Below are positions 26,491-33,335 of a stretch of 64,000 nucleotides of DNA, piece after piece. The notes under the pieces were generated by a model. That model was not told the origin of the DNA. It saw only the letters and a program-made list of their open reading frames with translations, and did not search any database. Location of the stretch: the NCBI GenBank assembly GCA_003671275.1, contig QWPB01000061.1, forward strand, positions 1-64,000, in the 5' to 3' direction. The stretch comes from Planctomycetota bacterium (GTDB taxonomy: Bacteria > Planctomycetota > Planctomycetia > Planctomycetales > Planctomycetaceae). Made by a program: the position numbers and the translations under genes. Numbering within the stretch: position 1 is the first letter of the stretch; each line of letters starts with the position of its first letter.

Positions 26491-26714
26491 GGTTGCAGTC
26501 TGACAGGGGCGGGGCGGAGACCGAAAGCGGATCGGGACCGGTGGAACATGACTTGTCCGACCGATTCAGCCAGCGAACTCTCCGACAGTCGTCACTTTGG
26601 CCGATCCCTGCGAAAATCGCAACATTGCCGCCCACAGATCGGCTAATCTCGATCAATGGGACTGCGATTCCCGTGATCGACACGTGCGAGTTTCGGCTTA
26701 TCAGCGAAAATCAC

Positions 26715-26746
26715 GGGTCCGTTTCGTACTGGGTCCGTTTCGTACT
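26715..26746 (+). repeat. Perfect 16 bp tandem duplication at a gene end
   Basis: GGGTCCGTTTCGTACT occurs twice in direct succession (26715-26730, 26731-26746). Its last base is the final base of the DUF1501 stop codon on the minus strand. Similar abutting duplications occur at 47163-47194 and 20306-20357. Confidence 0.9.
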
Positions 26747-28068
26747 CAGATCAGTTCCGCGATCGGACGGCCTTCCGGCAACACGGGTAGCGGACGGCGA
26801 GCCTGATCGTAGAAGACATGCTGATAATCCACGCCCAGGGTGTGATACATCGTCGACAGGACACAGCCTGGCGAATAGGGCTTTGAGATCGGATATTCGG
26901 CCTTGGAATCGGTAGCCCCGATGACCTGCCCCATTTTCAGGCCCCCGCCCGCAAACAGCACCGACATCGCCCCCGGCCAATGATCGCGACCGGCCCCGCC
27001 GTTGATTCGCGGCGTCCGCCCGAATTCACCAAAGGCCATCACCAGCACATCGTTGGCCAGTCCTCGCGCTGCCAGATCACCCACCAGGGCAGCCACCGCG
27101 GTGTCGTACTTGGGAAGCAGGTTGGTCTTCAACTGGTTGAAGTTATCGCCGTGGGTGTCCCAGCCACCCCCCGCCTGAATGGTCACGTAACTGACCCCGG
27201 CCTCCACGAGCCGTCGCGCCAGCAGACAACTCTGTCCCAGATCGTTTCGGCCATACTGATCGCGTAGAGTCGCTTCTTCCTGTGAGATGTCGAAGGCCCG
27301 GAGAGCCTTTTCGCTGACAACCATCTCCAGGCCGTCCTGGTAAAACTTGTCGAGTTGAGCCAGATCCCCGGCGGCATCGATGTCGCGACGGATCGTGTCG
27401 ACTTGCGAGAGCAGGCTGCGACGATTTTCCAGCCGCGACAGATCCATCCGGCTGTTGAGTTTCAGGTTTCGAACCTTGAACCCGGCATTGTTGGGATCAT
27501 CCTCCGGGGCAAACGGATTGTGCGAAGCCCCCAGGTAGGCCGCTTTGCCCAACCCCAGGTTGCGGGGCAGATTGACATACGAGGGCAAGCCATCTGAGTT
27601 GGCTCCCTTCAACTGGGAGACGACCGATCCGCAGGCGGGGTAAATGTTGTTGTTGACTTCAATGGTCGGCTGCCAACCGGTCAGCATCCACTGCGACCCC
27701 ATGCCATGCCCGGCATTGGTGTGAAAGGCCGATCGGACGATCGACATTTTGTCCATCATCTGAGCCTGCCGGGGCAGATGCTCGCCAATGTCGATCCCCG
27801 GCACGTTGGTGGGAATCGGACGGAATTCCCCGCGATACTCCAGCGGAGCCCCCGGCTTCAGATCGTACATGTCGATATGACTGGGCCCCCCCGCCAGCCA
27901 GACCTGAATCACGGATTTCTTGGGACGTTGCCCGTCCGCACCGAGCGCCTGTTGCTGAGCCCAGGAGGCCATCGACAGCCCCCCCAGCGCCAGTGATCCC
28001 ACCTGCAGAAACCCGCGTCGCGAAACCCCATCGCAAGTCCGGGCACCCGGCAGTTCCCAATGCAACAT
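26746..28068 (-). CDS. DUF1501 Tat-secreted sulfatase-fold protein
   Basis: A 440-residue DUF1501 protein. The Tat signal is SRRGFLQVGSLALGGLS (about residues 17-33). Signature blocks are VWLAGGPSHIDMYDLKPGAP, FHTNAGHGMGSQWM, ENRRSLLSQVDTIRRDID, GGGWDTHGDN and GEFGRTPRINGGAGRDHWP, with the typical ending PLPVLPEGRPIAELI. ATG 28068 has GAGGG 8 nt upstream; the longer frame to 28227 lacks these features. Its usual DUF1553 partner is absent. The 3' end abuts a perfect 16 bp tandem duplication. The reaction is unknown; location is the periplasm. Confidence 0.93.
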   Translation of the reverse strand: MLHWELPGARTCDGVSRRGFLQVGSLALGGLSMASWAQQQALGADGQRPKKSVIQVWLAGGPSHIDMYDLKPGAPLEYRGEFRPIPTNVPGIDIGEHLPRQAQMMDKMSIVRSAFHTNAGHGMGSQWMLTGWQPTIEVNNNIYPACGSVVSQLKGANSDGLPSYVNLPRNLGLGKAAYLGASHNPFAPEDDPNNAGFKVRNLKLNSRMDLSRLENRRSLLSQVDTIRRDIDAAGDLAQLDKFYQDGLEMVVSEKALRAFDISQEEATLRDQYGRNDLGQSCLLARRLVEAGVSYVTIQAGGGWDTHGDNFNQLKTNLLPKYDTAVAALVGDLAARGLANDVLVMAFGEFGRTPRINGGAGRDHWPGAMSVLFAGGGLKMGQVIGATDSKAEYPISKPYSPGCVLSTMYHTLGVDYQHVFYDQARRPLPVLPEGRPIAELI

Positions 28069-28375
28069 GTTGCCGACCCTCAATGCTCGCTGGCGACACC
28101 CGAAGAAAACCCAGACCATGCAGTTTAATCGACCGTCGCTGATGCGTTCCAGCGGGAAATCTCCCTTTGGGGGAGAAACGTTGATAATCCCAGATCGATG
28201 TGACCAGCGCCCCAATACCCGATCCACGGGATCGAGAGTCTAACCCCGATCACCGCAGATCGACGACGTTGCCACGACAACGCTCGCTCGTCCCTCCCAC
28301 TTGTTCCTGCGTCACCCAAACTTCCCTAGCGATGTCTGGGCCATCGATGAAGAACAGTGGAGGTCAAGCTGTCGC
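28069..28375. repeat. Spacer of 307 bp with intergenic stem-loop repeat, copy B
   Basis: CCCAAAC at about 28315-28321 and GTCTGGG at 28334-28340 pair with one mismatch around a loop TTCCCTAGCGAT, matching copies at 5931, 30359 and 54166. The rest of the spacer, upstream of the DUF1501 gene and downstream of the protease gene, shows no gene. Confidence 0.5.
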
Positions 28376-30160
28376 TTAGTGATAACGATTAAAAGGTAGC
28401 GGAGAAAATGGACATTTTACGACTCCACTCCCCCTGCATTTTTGACAAGCTTTCTTGACTCCTCGTTGTTGAAACTGATCCTTGCCTGTGAGCTTGTTGG
28501 TTCCGACCTTGACCATTTCTTTGACGGAGATCGTGCCCGTGCTGCGGCAGACCCCGCATTCCACCTTGCCGGTTCCTACACAGCATGTGGGGAGCAAATC
28601 GACGGCGAATGTCGGATTGGCTGCCTGCCCGAAGCCAAAGTTGTGATAGCGTTTTGTCACTTCAACTCGTGCCACGGAGTCAGCCATCCGCGAATGGATC
28701 ATTTCAGGCGTCACGACGTTCTTCTCTGTCCTCCGCATCGCTCGAAATTCAGGGAGATGCTTTTCGACGAACGCGTCAAGTACAGCCGTGGGGATTGTTG
28801 GAGTCAGTCCCCGGTCCAGCGATCCCAAGGTGGTTGACATGCCAATTACGTTTCCCGCTCCGTCGCAGACCGGTCCCCCGCTGAATCCAGGATTGGCAAT
28901 TCCCTGATAGAGCAGTAGTTGGGAATAGTGTGTCGTATTGGGAATCGGGCTGAGTTTGAACTGTCGCGTGGCAAGCGGACTGCTGCTGATCCGTGAGGAG
29001 AACCCCAACTGAGTGACGGAATCGGATGCTGGCGGAGTCACAGCAGAAAACGGCAACGAGGAAGCGTTTTCGTTGGGAAGCTTGAGGATTGCCAGATCAT
29101 GCACCACGGAGATCACCAGTGGTTCCACTTCGACGGGGGCCGCTGAACCCAGCGTGACTGTAATCGAGTTGGCATCAAGCACCAGATGAGCGGCGGTCAA
29201 CAGATATCCGGGATGCACAACAAAGCCGGTTCCCGAACTGGCTGGTGCGTTGACGGCAGTCTGATCGAATCGCGTACGAGCCTCTTCGGCCTGGGACAGT
29301 GTCAGATTGGTGTACCGCCAGCCCGGTGTACGGGGGGCTCGACTCGCACCACTCCCCGCTGTCAGGTCCGCATAGAACGATTGAATCGCCTTCTCGTCGG
29401 TCTTGCCGAGGTACACTCGCCCCTTTTTGATCTGCTCCACCAGCTCCGACACATTATGCAGAACATGAGGAGAGTCGGGGTCTTCTTTGTTCAGGTCATT
29501 CCAGAGAACGAGGGCCTCCTTGTAGCGTGCCTGTCGAACATAGATCAGTGCCAGGTTGTTAACGACACAGCTGAGGTCGGGAGACCTTACGAGAATCTGT
29601 CGGAAGTGTCCCTCTGCGGCCTTAAAGAACTCCTTCCATTCCTTGGGGCTATTGGGCGTCTCGGGGCCGAGCGGAGAATTCAGGATACCCAGGACGAAGT
29701 CCGCTCGTATTCCAGCGCGATCCTTCTCGCTCGCTTCCTGAAAGGCTTCCTTCGCCGTCGCATGATTGCCCGCTTGCATGTATGAAACGCCCCGTTCGAT
29801 CAGGCTGTCCGCTTCTGCTGCACGGCGCTGGGCCTCATCGAATTCAATCCAAGTCGGTCCCTGTCGCACCATGTTCGTCTGTTGATAATCGCGGTACTTG
29901 ACCAGATCCTTGGTGACTCTCGCGAGCTGTTCTGAACTGAGTTTTTCTGAGGCCAACAAATGTTCCAGTATCTCAATCGACTGCCCACTCTTGGGGAGTA
30001 ATCGTGCGCGGGTGAGTGTAGAGTCGATTCGCCGATCAACAGCCGTGCGTCCTGGGAACGGAGTGCTGGACTGCCCGTGGACAACGGGCAACTGAAGTGA
30101 CGCAGGATGTAGTGTCCACAGCAAGGCGATCCAGCACAAACAAAATCGGCAACGAACCAT
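28376..30160 (-). CDS. Secreted trypsin-like serine protease with TPR-like region and C-terminal DnaJ-type zinc finger
   Basis: A 594-residue protein with an N-terminal signal peptide (hydrophobic residues 8-28). Residues 45-250 are helical and TPR-like (NHATAKEAFQEASEKD, NNLALIYVRQARYKEALVLW). A trypsin-fold domain follows at about 300-470 with a full triad: His325 in LLTAAHLV, Asp355 in VHDLAILKL, Ser427 in NPGFSGGPV. At the end are two DnaJ-like half-fingers, Cys535-xx-Cys538 (CGVCRSTG) and Cys572-xx-Cys575 (CQKCRGSG), plus Cys583. Expected location is the periplasm or envelope. A protease-chaperone quality role is inference. It lies 301 bp downstream of the lipoprotein operon. Confidence 0.87.
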   Translation of the reverse strand: MVRCRFCLCWIALLWTLHPASLQLPVVHGQSSTPFPGRTAVDRRIDSTLTRARLLPKSGQSIEILEHLLASEKLSSEQLARVTKDLVKYRDYQQTNMVRQGPTWIEFDEAQRRAAEADSLIERGVSYMQAGNHATAKEAFQEASEKDRAGIRADFVLGILNSPLGPETPNSPKEWKEFFKAAEGHFRQILVRSPDLSCVVNNLALIYVRQARYKEALVLWNDLNKEDPDSPHVLHNVSELVEQIKKGRVYLGKTDEKAIQSFYADLTAGSGASRAPRTPGWRYTNLTLSQAEEARTRFDQTAVNAPASSGTGFVVHPGYLLTAAHLVLDANSITVTLGSAAPVEVEPLVISVVHDLAILKLPNENASSLPFSAVTPPASDSVTQLGFSSRISSSPLATRQFKLSPIPNTTHYSQLLLYQGIANPGFSGGPVCDGAGNVIGMSTTLGSLDRGLTPTIPTAVLDAFVEKHLPEFRAMRRTEKNVVTPEMIHSRMADSVARVEVTKRYHNFGFGQAANPTFAVDLLPTCCVGTGKVECGVCRSTGTISVKEMVKVGTNKLTGKDQFQQRGVKKACQKCRGSGVVKCPFSPLPFNRYH

Positions 30161-30461
30161 GGAATTGGCACTCCAGCTTAAAGATCAACCAACGAAACCC
30201 AAGCGGGCAACAGACCCGCCAGGCGACGGATTCCTTGTACTGTATCCAACGCCGTCAGTCAACGTGCAGGCTGGTAGCTCGGACGCTGTCTTGAGCGTCT
30301 GGTTGACGCCGGATCAGGAGGATTGGTCCTGCATATCCTCTTGTTTCTCTTCACCCCAGACCTCCCAAGCGATGTCTGGACTATCCCGCTATGTATTACC
30401 TCACGGACTCACTGCTGGGCAAGCCAGCAGTGCCACACTCAAATTCCCACCGAAACCAATA
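30161..30461. repeat. Spacer of 301 bp with intergenic stem-loop repeat, copy C
   Basis: CCAGAC (30356-30361) pairs perfectly with GTCTGG (30374-30379) around CTCCCAAGCGAT, the best-formed copy of the repeat also at 5931, 28320 and 54166. A second hairpin GACGCT-GTCTTG-AGCGTC lies near 30280-30297. No gene was seen. Confidence 0.55.
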
Positions 30462-31040
30462 TCACTGGGAGTGAACGGTCACTGAGTCGATGAGCGTCAC
30501 GGGACGTTCCTCCATGACAACAGCTGCGTGGCCACGATCATCTTTCAGTAGAGTGGCGCGTAAAAACCAGCCTGGACGCGTAGGCCGACCGTTGGGTGCC
30601 ATGGGCGGGGCAATCATGTTCGCACTGGCAACATAGATTCCACTTTTCTGTTTAACAATAGACACCACCTTGGAGTTTCCGATAATCACTTTTCCATCAG
30701 GTGTCTTAATCGAAAATGTTAATAATATGCGGTCATTTTTTTCGGGAAACGTCGAATCCCGAGAGAGTGACGGTTGAGAACGACGGAACTGGTAGCGGAG
30801 ACTTATTTTTTCTCCCCGTCGGCACGAATCGACAGGTTGGCCACTTTTCAGGATGATGGCGAGCGACTCATCCGTAATCTCTGGCAGAATCCGGGGAATG
30901 TCAACTTGTTTCGAAATGACGGGCTTCACAATCGCCGGTGGCCTCAGATCGGGGAGTTGCTGTAATTCATCATTTGGTGGAGAACACCCACAGAAAACAA
31001 CAAGAGAGAACCCTAGAAAGTCTTTCATGCGAACATACAT
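30462..31040 (-). CDS. Lipoprotein of unknown function, third gene of the DUF1559 operon
   Basis: A 192-residue predicted lipoprotein. A short basic-hydrophobic leader ends in the lipobox FCGC near residue 18. The mature part is beta-rich (LTFSIKTPDGKVIIGNSKVVSI, GWFLRATLLKDDRGHAAVV), resembling an Ig- or transthyretin-like domain. ATG 31040 has a near-ideal GGGAGGGG 5 nt upstream. In planctomycetes, small beta-rich lipoproteins often follow DUF1559 pseudopilin genes, as here. The local sequence is more AT-rich than the window average (for example runs of T near 30730). I do not recognise a named family. Confidence 0.75.
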   Translation of the reverse strand: MYVRMKDFLGFSLVVFCGCSPPNDELQQLPDLRPPAIVKPVISKQVDIPRILPEITDESLAIILKSGQPVDSCRRGEKISLRYQFRRSQPSLSRDSTFPEKNDRILLTFSIKTPDGKVIIGNSKVVSIVKQKSGIYVASANMIAPPMAPNGRPTRPGWFLRATLLKDDRGHAAVVMEERPVTLIDSVTVHSQ

Positions 31041-31113
31041 GGCATCCCCTCCCAAAATTCCCCAGCAAGGAAATGAGTGGGCCAGCGATTGCACTAGCCC
31101 ACTACCATGAAGC

Positions 31114-31491
31114 CTATTCCGGGTCGCCGATCGTGATAACATTAGCGGTTTTCATCACCAATGAGCCACTGGACGTATCGTAGAGTCTTACCGCCGCCAA
31201 GTCCGAGGGTATCCATCCATTCGCAGAAGCTTCGAAATCTTCAGTCCACATGGTCTCCTCTTCCCAAGTAAAAGATTTCGAATCCATGATGATGTCTTGC
31301 CAGTCGTTGGTAGTATGGACCAGCTGTACTTGTCCAGTCGCATTTTCAGCACCAGTGCCTGAACTCGAGATCGTAGCGGATGTCGTATAGACAGAAGACA
31401 CTTCAGGGCTCGTGATGGTCCAACTCCTGAGGATCCCTGCTGAGCTACACACGCACACGACGATGCATTGGAACACGATTTTCGCTGACAT
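31114..31491 (-). CDS. Small secreted beta-rich protein, second gene of the DUF1559 operon
   Basis: A 125-residue protein with a cleavable-looking signal (KIVFQCIVVCVCSSAGILRS). The rest is Ser/Thr-rich and beta-like (TITSPEVSSVYTTSATISSSG, LYDTSSGSLVMKTANVITI), with no cysteines after the signal. ATG 31491 has GGGAG 6 nt upstream. It starts 22 bp after the DUF1559 stop and ends 73 bp before the lipoprotein start, so the three are very likely one transcript. I do not recognise the family; a surface or pilus-associated Ig-like role is only suggested by context. Confidence 0.7.
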   Translation of the reverse strand: MSAKIVFQCIVVCVCSSAGILRSWTITSPEVSSVYTTSATISSSGTGAENATGQVQLVHTTNDWQDIIMDSKSFTWEEETMWTEDFEASANGWIPSDLAAVRLYDTSSGSLVMKTANVITIGDPE

Positions 31492-31513
31492 TCAAATCTC
31501 CCAAGTACTGCAC

Positions 31514-32440
31514 TCAGAACTGACCGGAGGGTTCGCCACTGTGACGATCTCCAATCCCTCTCCAGACAAACAGATCAATTCCCGAGGGAATAAATCGGAC
31601 GTGACCATCACACAGGAGCAAGTTGACCCCCCCTGGATGAAAACTCCCCGGAGACATAATCCCGCTTTGGAGATTCCAATTGTTCGAACAACTCACATCG
31701 TTGGGGAATAATGTGTGCGTGTACAAACAGCCTGTTATTCCCTCAATCCATGTTCCCCCGACAATTCCTAGTGCTCTGGTGCGATTTTCGGCCGCTATCC
31801 GGCAGGCAGCAATCAACAGCTCCAGCTGACTTGAGTCTTGATAGTGCATTGGAGTTTCATACATTCGTGACTTCCACGAAGAGGGACCAATTGCTTCGGA
31901 AACGACCGCCGTAGTGGAGAGTCCATCAGTTATTTCACGGAAAGTCAGCCGGCTGCCATTCCCAATCGTTCCATTGAAACCATGCCTCAGAAAACCATGC
32001 CCAAAATTTCCGACGTAGCTGGTTCGCCCTGGATATTCTTCGAGATCGGGGTCCGAGGGACATTCGTAGAGATTGGGGCGGTCGCTTCCGAGGCCTCCGT
32101 AAAATGGAAACGGTTCATACTTTGTTAGCAATTTGCCTTGTTCGATTTGCGGAAGAATTGATACCAGAAACGAGTGCGGCGCTAAGCTGTTGAGCGGGAT
32201 ACATCGATGGATTGATTCGTAATTGTGTATGGCGACGCCGATTTGCCGCATCTGAGACGTACACTGCGTGCGACGCGCTGCTTCCCGAGAAGCCTGTACC
32301 GCCGGAAACAATAAGGCGAGTAGTATGCCAATCACCGACAACGTGACTAGCAACTCAATGATCGTAAAGCCCGTGGATAGCGATAATGGTCGCTGTCGCG
32401 AACGAACCACGAAATGTTTGGGTGAAGGACAAGATGCCAT
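31514..32440 (-). CDS. DUF1559 pseudopilin-like protein
   Basis: A 308-residue DUF1559 protein, a family greatly expanded in planctomycetes. The type IV prepilin-like N-terminus is GFTIIELLVTLSVIGILLALLFPAVQ (split across the Gly cleavage site and glutamate 5), followed by ASREAARRTQC, the family's usual continuation. The C-terminus has FHPGGVNLLLCDGHVRFI, the H-x-GG...DGHV signature. It should be processed by a prepilin peptidase and assembled or retained at the inner membrane. It leads a three-gene operon with a small secreted protein and a lipoprotein. The leader upstream contains a nine-G run and an inverted repeat (32482-32514). Confidence 0.95.
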   Translation of the reverse strand: MASCPSPKHFVVRSRQRPLSLSTGFTIIELLVTLSVIGILLALLFPAVQASREAARRTQCTSQMRQIGVAIHNYESIHRCIPLNSLAPHSFLVSILPQIEQGKLLTKYEPFPFYGGLGSDRPNLYECPSDPDLEEYPGRTSYVGNFGHGFLRHGFNGTIGNGSRLTFREITDGLSTTAVVSEAIGPSSWKSRMYETPMHYQDSSQLELLIAACRIAAENRTRALGIVGGTWIEGITGCLYTHTLFPNDVSCSNNWNLQSGIMSPGSFHPGGVNLLLCDGHVRFIPSGIDLFVWRGIGDRHSGEPSGQF

Positions 32441-32481
32441 GAGCCACCATTGAAAAATACTCCCTTGATTGTGCAGAGGGA

Positions 32482-32514
32482 GGGGGGGGGCTTGTCAATA
32501 GGAACAAGTGACAA
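32482..32514. promoter_or_regulatory. Nine-G run and inverted repeat upstream of DUF1559 operon
   Basis: Nine consecutive G (32482-32490, C in the minus-strand transcript) are followed by TTGTCA (32492-32497) and TGACAA (32509-32514), a 6 bp inverted repeat. The position, 42-74 bp before the DUF1559 start in an otherwise AT-rich leader, fits an operator. The binding factor is unknown. Confidence 0.3.
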
Positions 32515-32689
32515 TTTGTTTGTCGCGGATATTTTATGTTCGGGATGTGTCAAAGGGGGAGAAGTGTAAAGCATTTCGAAAGCCCGTCCTCGGCCCCTGC
32601 CCCGGTTGCCTTCCTGGTGTGGGTCGTGGACAATCCTTGGCAGAGGGGGTCTGCCGTCGTTGACCCCTGTGGTGTGGAGCCGGGTGGAA

Positions 32690-33202
32690 ATGGCGATCCG
32701 TTCTAATCATTATGACGCCGCCTTCGAGGCGTACCTGCTCGCCACGGGGCGTCCGTTTGTGGCGATTGATGAAGCTCGCCGCGCCCAACTGGCGGAAGTC
32801 TCGCTCAAATCGATGGATTTTATCGTCGATGGGGGCTCGCATCGGTTGCTGCTGGATATCAAGGGGCGGCGGTTTCCGACGGGCGGTTCGTCGGGAAATC
32901 GCTGGGAATGCTGGGCGGACGAAGACGATATTGCCTCGCTATTGCGGTGGGAAACGGTCTTCGGAAACCAGTACCGCGCGGCCCTGGTGTTTGCGTATCA
33001 CATTACGGATTCGCAGTGGCATCCCCTGCATCCCGTTCGCTGGGAATACGCCGGACGGGTCTACGCGTTCTATGCGGTCTGGGTTCGAGACTACGCCCGC
33101 CAGATGCGGACGCGATCTCCCCGCTGGGCCACCGTGGCCCTTCGCAAGCCTGACTACGCCCAGCTGCGCTGTCCTTGGGAAGAGTTCTCGCGAGGGGTTT
33201 GA
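32690..33202 (+). CDS. PD-(D/E)XK nuclease-like protein of unknown function
   Basis: A 170-residue cytoplasmic protein. NHYDAAFEAYLLATGRPFVAIDE opens a helix-strand unit common to a planctomycete family of hypothetical proteins. Asp43 (MDFIVDG) and Asp56-Ile-Lys58 (LLLDIKGRRF) are spaced like the D...(D/E)xK catalytic motif of restriction-endonuclease-fold nucleases. No partner methylase or helicase is nearby, so a restriction role is unlikely; repair or RNA processing are open. ATG 32690 has a GGAG element 9 nt upstream. It is 134 bp before the GH38-like gene on the same strand. Confidence 0.7.
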   Translation: MAIRSNHYDAAFEAYLLATGRPFVAIDEARRAQLAEVSLKSMDFIVDGGSHRLLLDIKGRRFPTGGSSGNRWECWADEDDIASLLRWETVFGNQYRAALVFAYHITDSQWHPLHPVRWEYAGRVYAFYAVWVRDYARQMRTRSPRWATVALRKPDYAQLRCPWEEFSRGV

Positions 33203-33335
33203 ACGCCCGTTGGGATGTGCGTGCGTCCGGGAAGGGGCGTCCGCCTCGTGTGGGCTGTGACGCGGTTCGCTATCATGCAGGCTGGTCACCCCTGCGGGGG
33301 TATTCCGGAGCCCCCTGGCCCGTCCTGCTGAATCC

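Noticed and set aside
26604-26622. Second sigma-54-like site (TTGGCCG...CTGCG) upstream of purM
   Set aside because: The GG to GC spacing is 9 bp, not 10, and the flanks fit poorly.
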